From contig NC_134033.1 of NCBI RefSeq assembly GCF_964204645.1, positions 2,971,631 through 3,035,630 on the forward strand: a stretch of 64,000 bases of DNA, given 5' to 3'. The position numbers were made by a program, and so were the translations under genes. Origin of the DNA: Tubulanus polymorphus. Taxonomy: Eukaryota; Nemertea; Palaeonemertea; Tubulaniformes; Tubulanidae. The notes beneath the pieces were generated by a model. The model made no database searches, was not told where the DNA came from, and worked only from the letters and a program-made list of their open reading frames with translations. Shown here piece by piece: positions 61,821 through 64,000 of this stretch (positions within the stretch are counted from its first letter, which is position 1; every line of letters begins with the position of its first letter).

Positions 61821-64000
61821 TAAATTAGTAGTTTGCATAGAGGGAGGGAAGCCAGAGTTCAGGGCAGTGGCTGAAGTTAGTAAACAAACTACGTAGATGC
61901 TTACGTCGCACACAAGACACTGAATAGAAGATAGGTGAAAGTGACGTGAGTATCTGCGTAGGGTTGCTGGTTATAGCGACAGCCTTGAGCTCTGGTATGG
62001 CTAGGAAGTAAACAAGTAATAAACTCGTGACGTATAACATATGTAGAAGTATACGTCACGAGTAACATGAAATAAGATAAAAAGGGAGGGTCAGCACAGT
62101 AAGGGGAAGAGAGATGCGAGAGTGGCGGAGAAGCCTAAAAATACGAGCTGTAGGAAGGAATAAGAATTGGGCGGGAAAATAAAGAAAAGAACGTAGACCC
62201 ACGAGAAGAGTTGTTATTATTCCGGAGTCAGAGGGATATCACTTATCGGATTAATCGGAACCAACAACGACAACACGAGGGGAGAACGCAACGTGGCCCC
62301 CACAACAATTGGTTGAGAAATTCAACCCCGCAACATTGTTGGAGAACCGAAAGCAACTCCACAACATTGGTGGAGAACAGTGGTGTATCCTGCACCTCTC
62401 GCTGCCAAGCGATCCTGTATATTTGGTGAGTGAGCAGGGGTGAAGTAAAAGTGTAAGATGAACGTTGCATTCCGTAACCGTTATAATTACATGAAATACG
62501 GACCGCTACCGCGGGTTAAGTTGAAATATTGCGGATAACTCGATCTGTGTATAAAAATCATTCCCGTCTGGATTTAATAGCTGTTTGTTTGTCTTATTCG
62601 AGAAATATGTAATCTTCATATCGTCAGATTCAGTTGAAATGAATTATAGAGCTTCCACTGCGGAAAGTAGTTGTTTCTTTCCATATTTAAATTAATTGAA
62701 TTATCCGATTTGGTGTGGCGTTTTCGTAAGATCGTGTTTTGGACACTACGTTTTACATGGCAGCAAATTGAATTTATGACTCCGAATTTAGATTCGTGTG
62801 AATTAACGGACTTAATGGCGTTCGGAAACGAAGTAATTCTGCGATCATAGCGCGATAAATGAAAAACAGTGGAGTATTAGAGGCATTATACAAACGCATT
62901 TCATCATCGGACAGTTCATAGATCTGCTACGGGAAATCGACCTTGGAGACGTTCAACGGACTACGATTGCGGCTTATAGTAATTGTAAATAATATGATAT
63001 GTATTTCTGCATGTTTTGATTGCTTTTGTAGAATGATACTCAGCGTTTTTAAGTTGCTTGAGTGCTGGGTTATTGTATCTACGTAGATATAAATATGCAC
63101 TACGTAAATCTTTTATAGTTTACTAAATTTGCTGGATGGTATTTCGCGAAAGAATGATTTATTAGTCTAGGTAAGCCACTCGGTTATCAGTGTAACGATA
63201 GTTGAAAGCGCTCACTGCCTGTATATACCTAACAAATAACTGTGGTGTTTATGTGGTTTTAAGAAATATAATGAGTATCGCGAGTTAGTATAGAATATGT
63301 TTACTGTGCAAAGGTTAGATTGGGCGCTCAGTGGTGAATCTTACCGGAGGGGGTTTGAATAGAGTAGTTTATATGAGATGAATTAAGGTGGACCAGGGAC
63401 CTGGATGAAGGGTAAGGGATGCTCTAGGGATGGTCCGGAATAATACGGGGGATTAGAGCCCGAAGGATGAATTCTGAAGATCCTTTGAAACAGTATAATG
63501 TTTAGTGGCTGGCCTCGGGGAGAGATTGGATATATATGTTGGGCATTATTAGGGTCGAATATCAAGAAATACCAAATGGGTGATTCGTCGGCCGGTTCCC
63601 TATTTATCCATAGATTTTATTTACTCCGGTAAGGCGTGACATGGGGGATGATACGGAAATGAGAAATGTCACGATACAGCTATTTGTTAGGTATGCTGAA
63701 ATGGCCATTCAGGGGATTGGTTTTTTAGAAGTAAAGGGTTGCTCATTGCGTAATACAATAAGTATGATAAGTATTATTCGGTAGATTGGGTATCTTAACT
63801 GAATGGTCGTAGATTGCAGGGATGTGTGAGCGCTATTTTTTTTTCTTCCGAACTTTCAGTCCGTCTTGACCGGTTTATATACAGGATGATGCGTCGGCCG
63901 TTTTACATGTGGGGTTATATCCCCTGATTTGCGGGAAGGAATTAGAACAATTCGAATATCAGATGTGGGTGGTTTGGAAGACCATAGGCCCAGGAGTTAA
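61810..64000. mobile_element. Foreign G-rich sequence interrupting R6, possible 5' part of a retroelement
   Basis: Sequence from 61810 to the window end has no match to the other receptor copies and is richer in G than its surroundings. It holds no frame with recognisable protein. About 62300-62390 has three imperfect units around CAACATTGTTGGAGAAC. TTTGGTGAGTGAGC (about 62421) loosely recalls an LTR end followed by a primer-binding site. The identity is a guess; no second LTR or TSD is visible. Confidence 0.3.
62024..62062. repeat. Perfect 13-bp inverted repeat with CRE-like halves
   Basis: CTCGTGACGTATA and TATACGTCACGAG are separated by 13 bases. TGACGT/ACGTCA half-sites lie within the stem. 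It sits in the foreign block next to R6. Confidence 0.7.

Noticed and set aside
62211-62470. Open frames on both strands in the foreign block next to R6
   Set aside because: They overlap tandem CAACATTG-type units on both strands and have no recognisable domain.

Overview
The window is animal nuclear DNA: AT-rich and intron-bearing, with GT-AG splice sites, LINE and SINE relics, TA microsatellites and a eukaryotic tRNA-Glu. The dominant genes resemble the molluscan orphan receptor GRL101 (CUB/C-type lectin/LDLa/LRR ectodomain on a rhodopsin-type 7TM). This suggests a spiralian such as a mollusc, annelid or brachiopod; the species cannot be fixed from sequence alone.

Layout. Six members of one receptor family lie head-to-tail on the + strand: R1 (1-1144, 3' end only), R2 (4112-10336), R3 (25434-31660), R4 (35820-48884, split by a 6.4 kb inserted element), R5 (51874-58109) and R6 (60918 onward, exon 1 only, cut off by foreign sequence). 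Complete copies have three coding exons: exon 1 with signal peptide and CUB region; exon 2 with CUB-like modules and the start of a C-type lectin domain; exon 3 with the rest of that domain, a second lectin-like domain, LDLa modules, LRRs and the 7TM. They encode about 1,942-1,946 residues.

Between R2 and R3 lies an unrelated cluster. A two-exon TRPV-like channel (12657-17250, + strand) carries a single-exon peptide-type GPCR (15007-16092, - strand) nested in its intron. A second, frameshifted GPCR copy (19144-20234, - strand) follows. Then come large TA palindromes, a 75/77-bp minisatellite (about 21167-22008), a tRNA-Glu (23690-23761) and a pogo-like MITE.

Intergenic DNA of the receptor array is itself duplicated. 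The R1-R2 spacer matches the R4-R5 spacer, the 3' flank of R2 matches that of R3, and the DNA upstream of R4 matches that upstream of R6. Upstream of R2-R6 there is a broken piece of the 7TM exon, a likely scar of unequal crossing-over. Copies differ mostly in short ectodomain patches, while the 7TM is nearly invariant. This pattern would fit receptors diversifying for ligand or microbe recognition on a shared signalling core, but no function is shown by the sequence.
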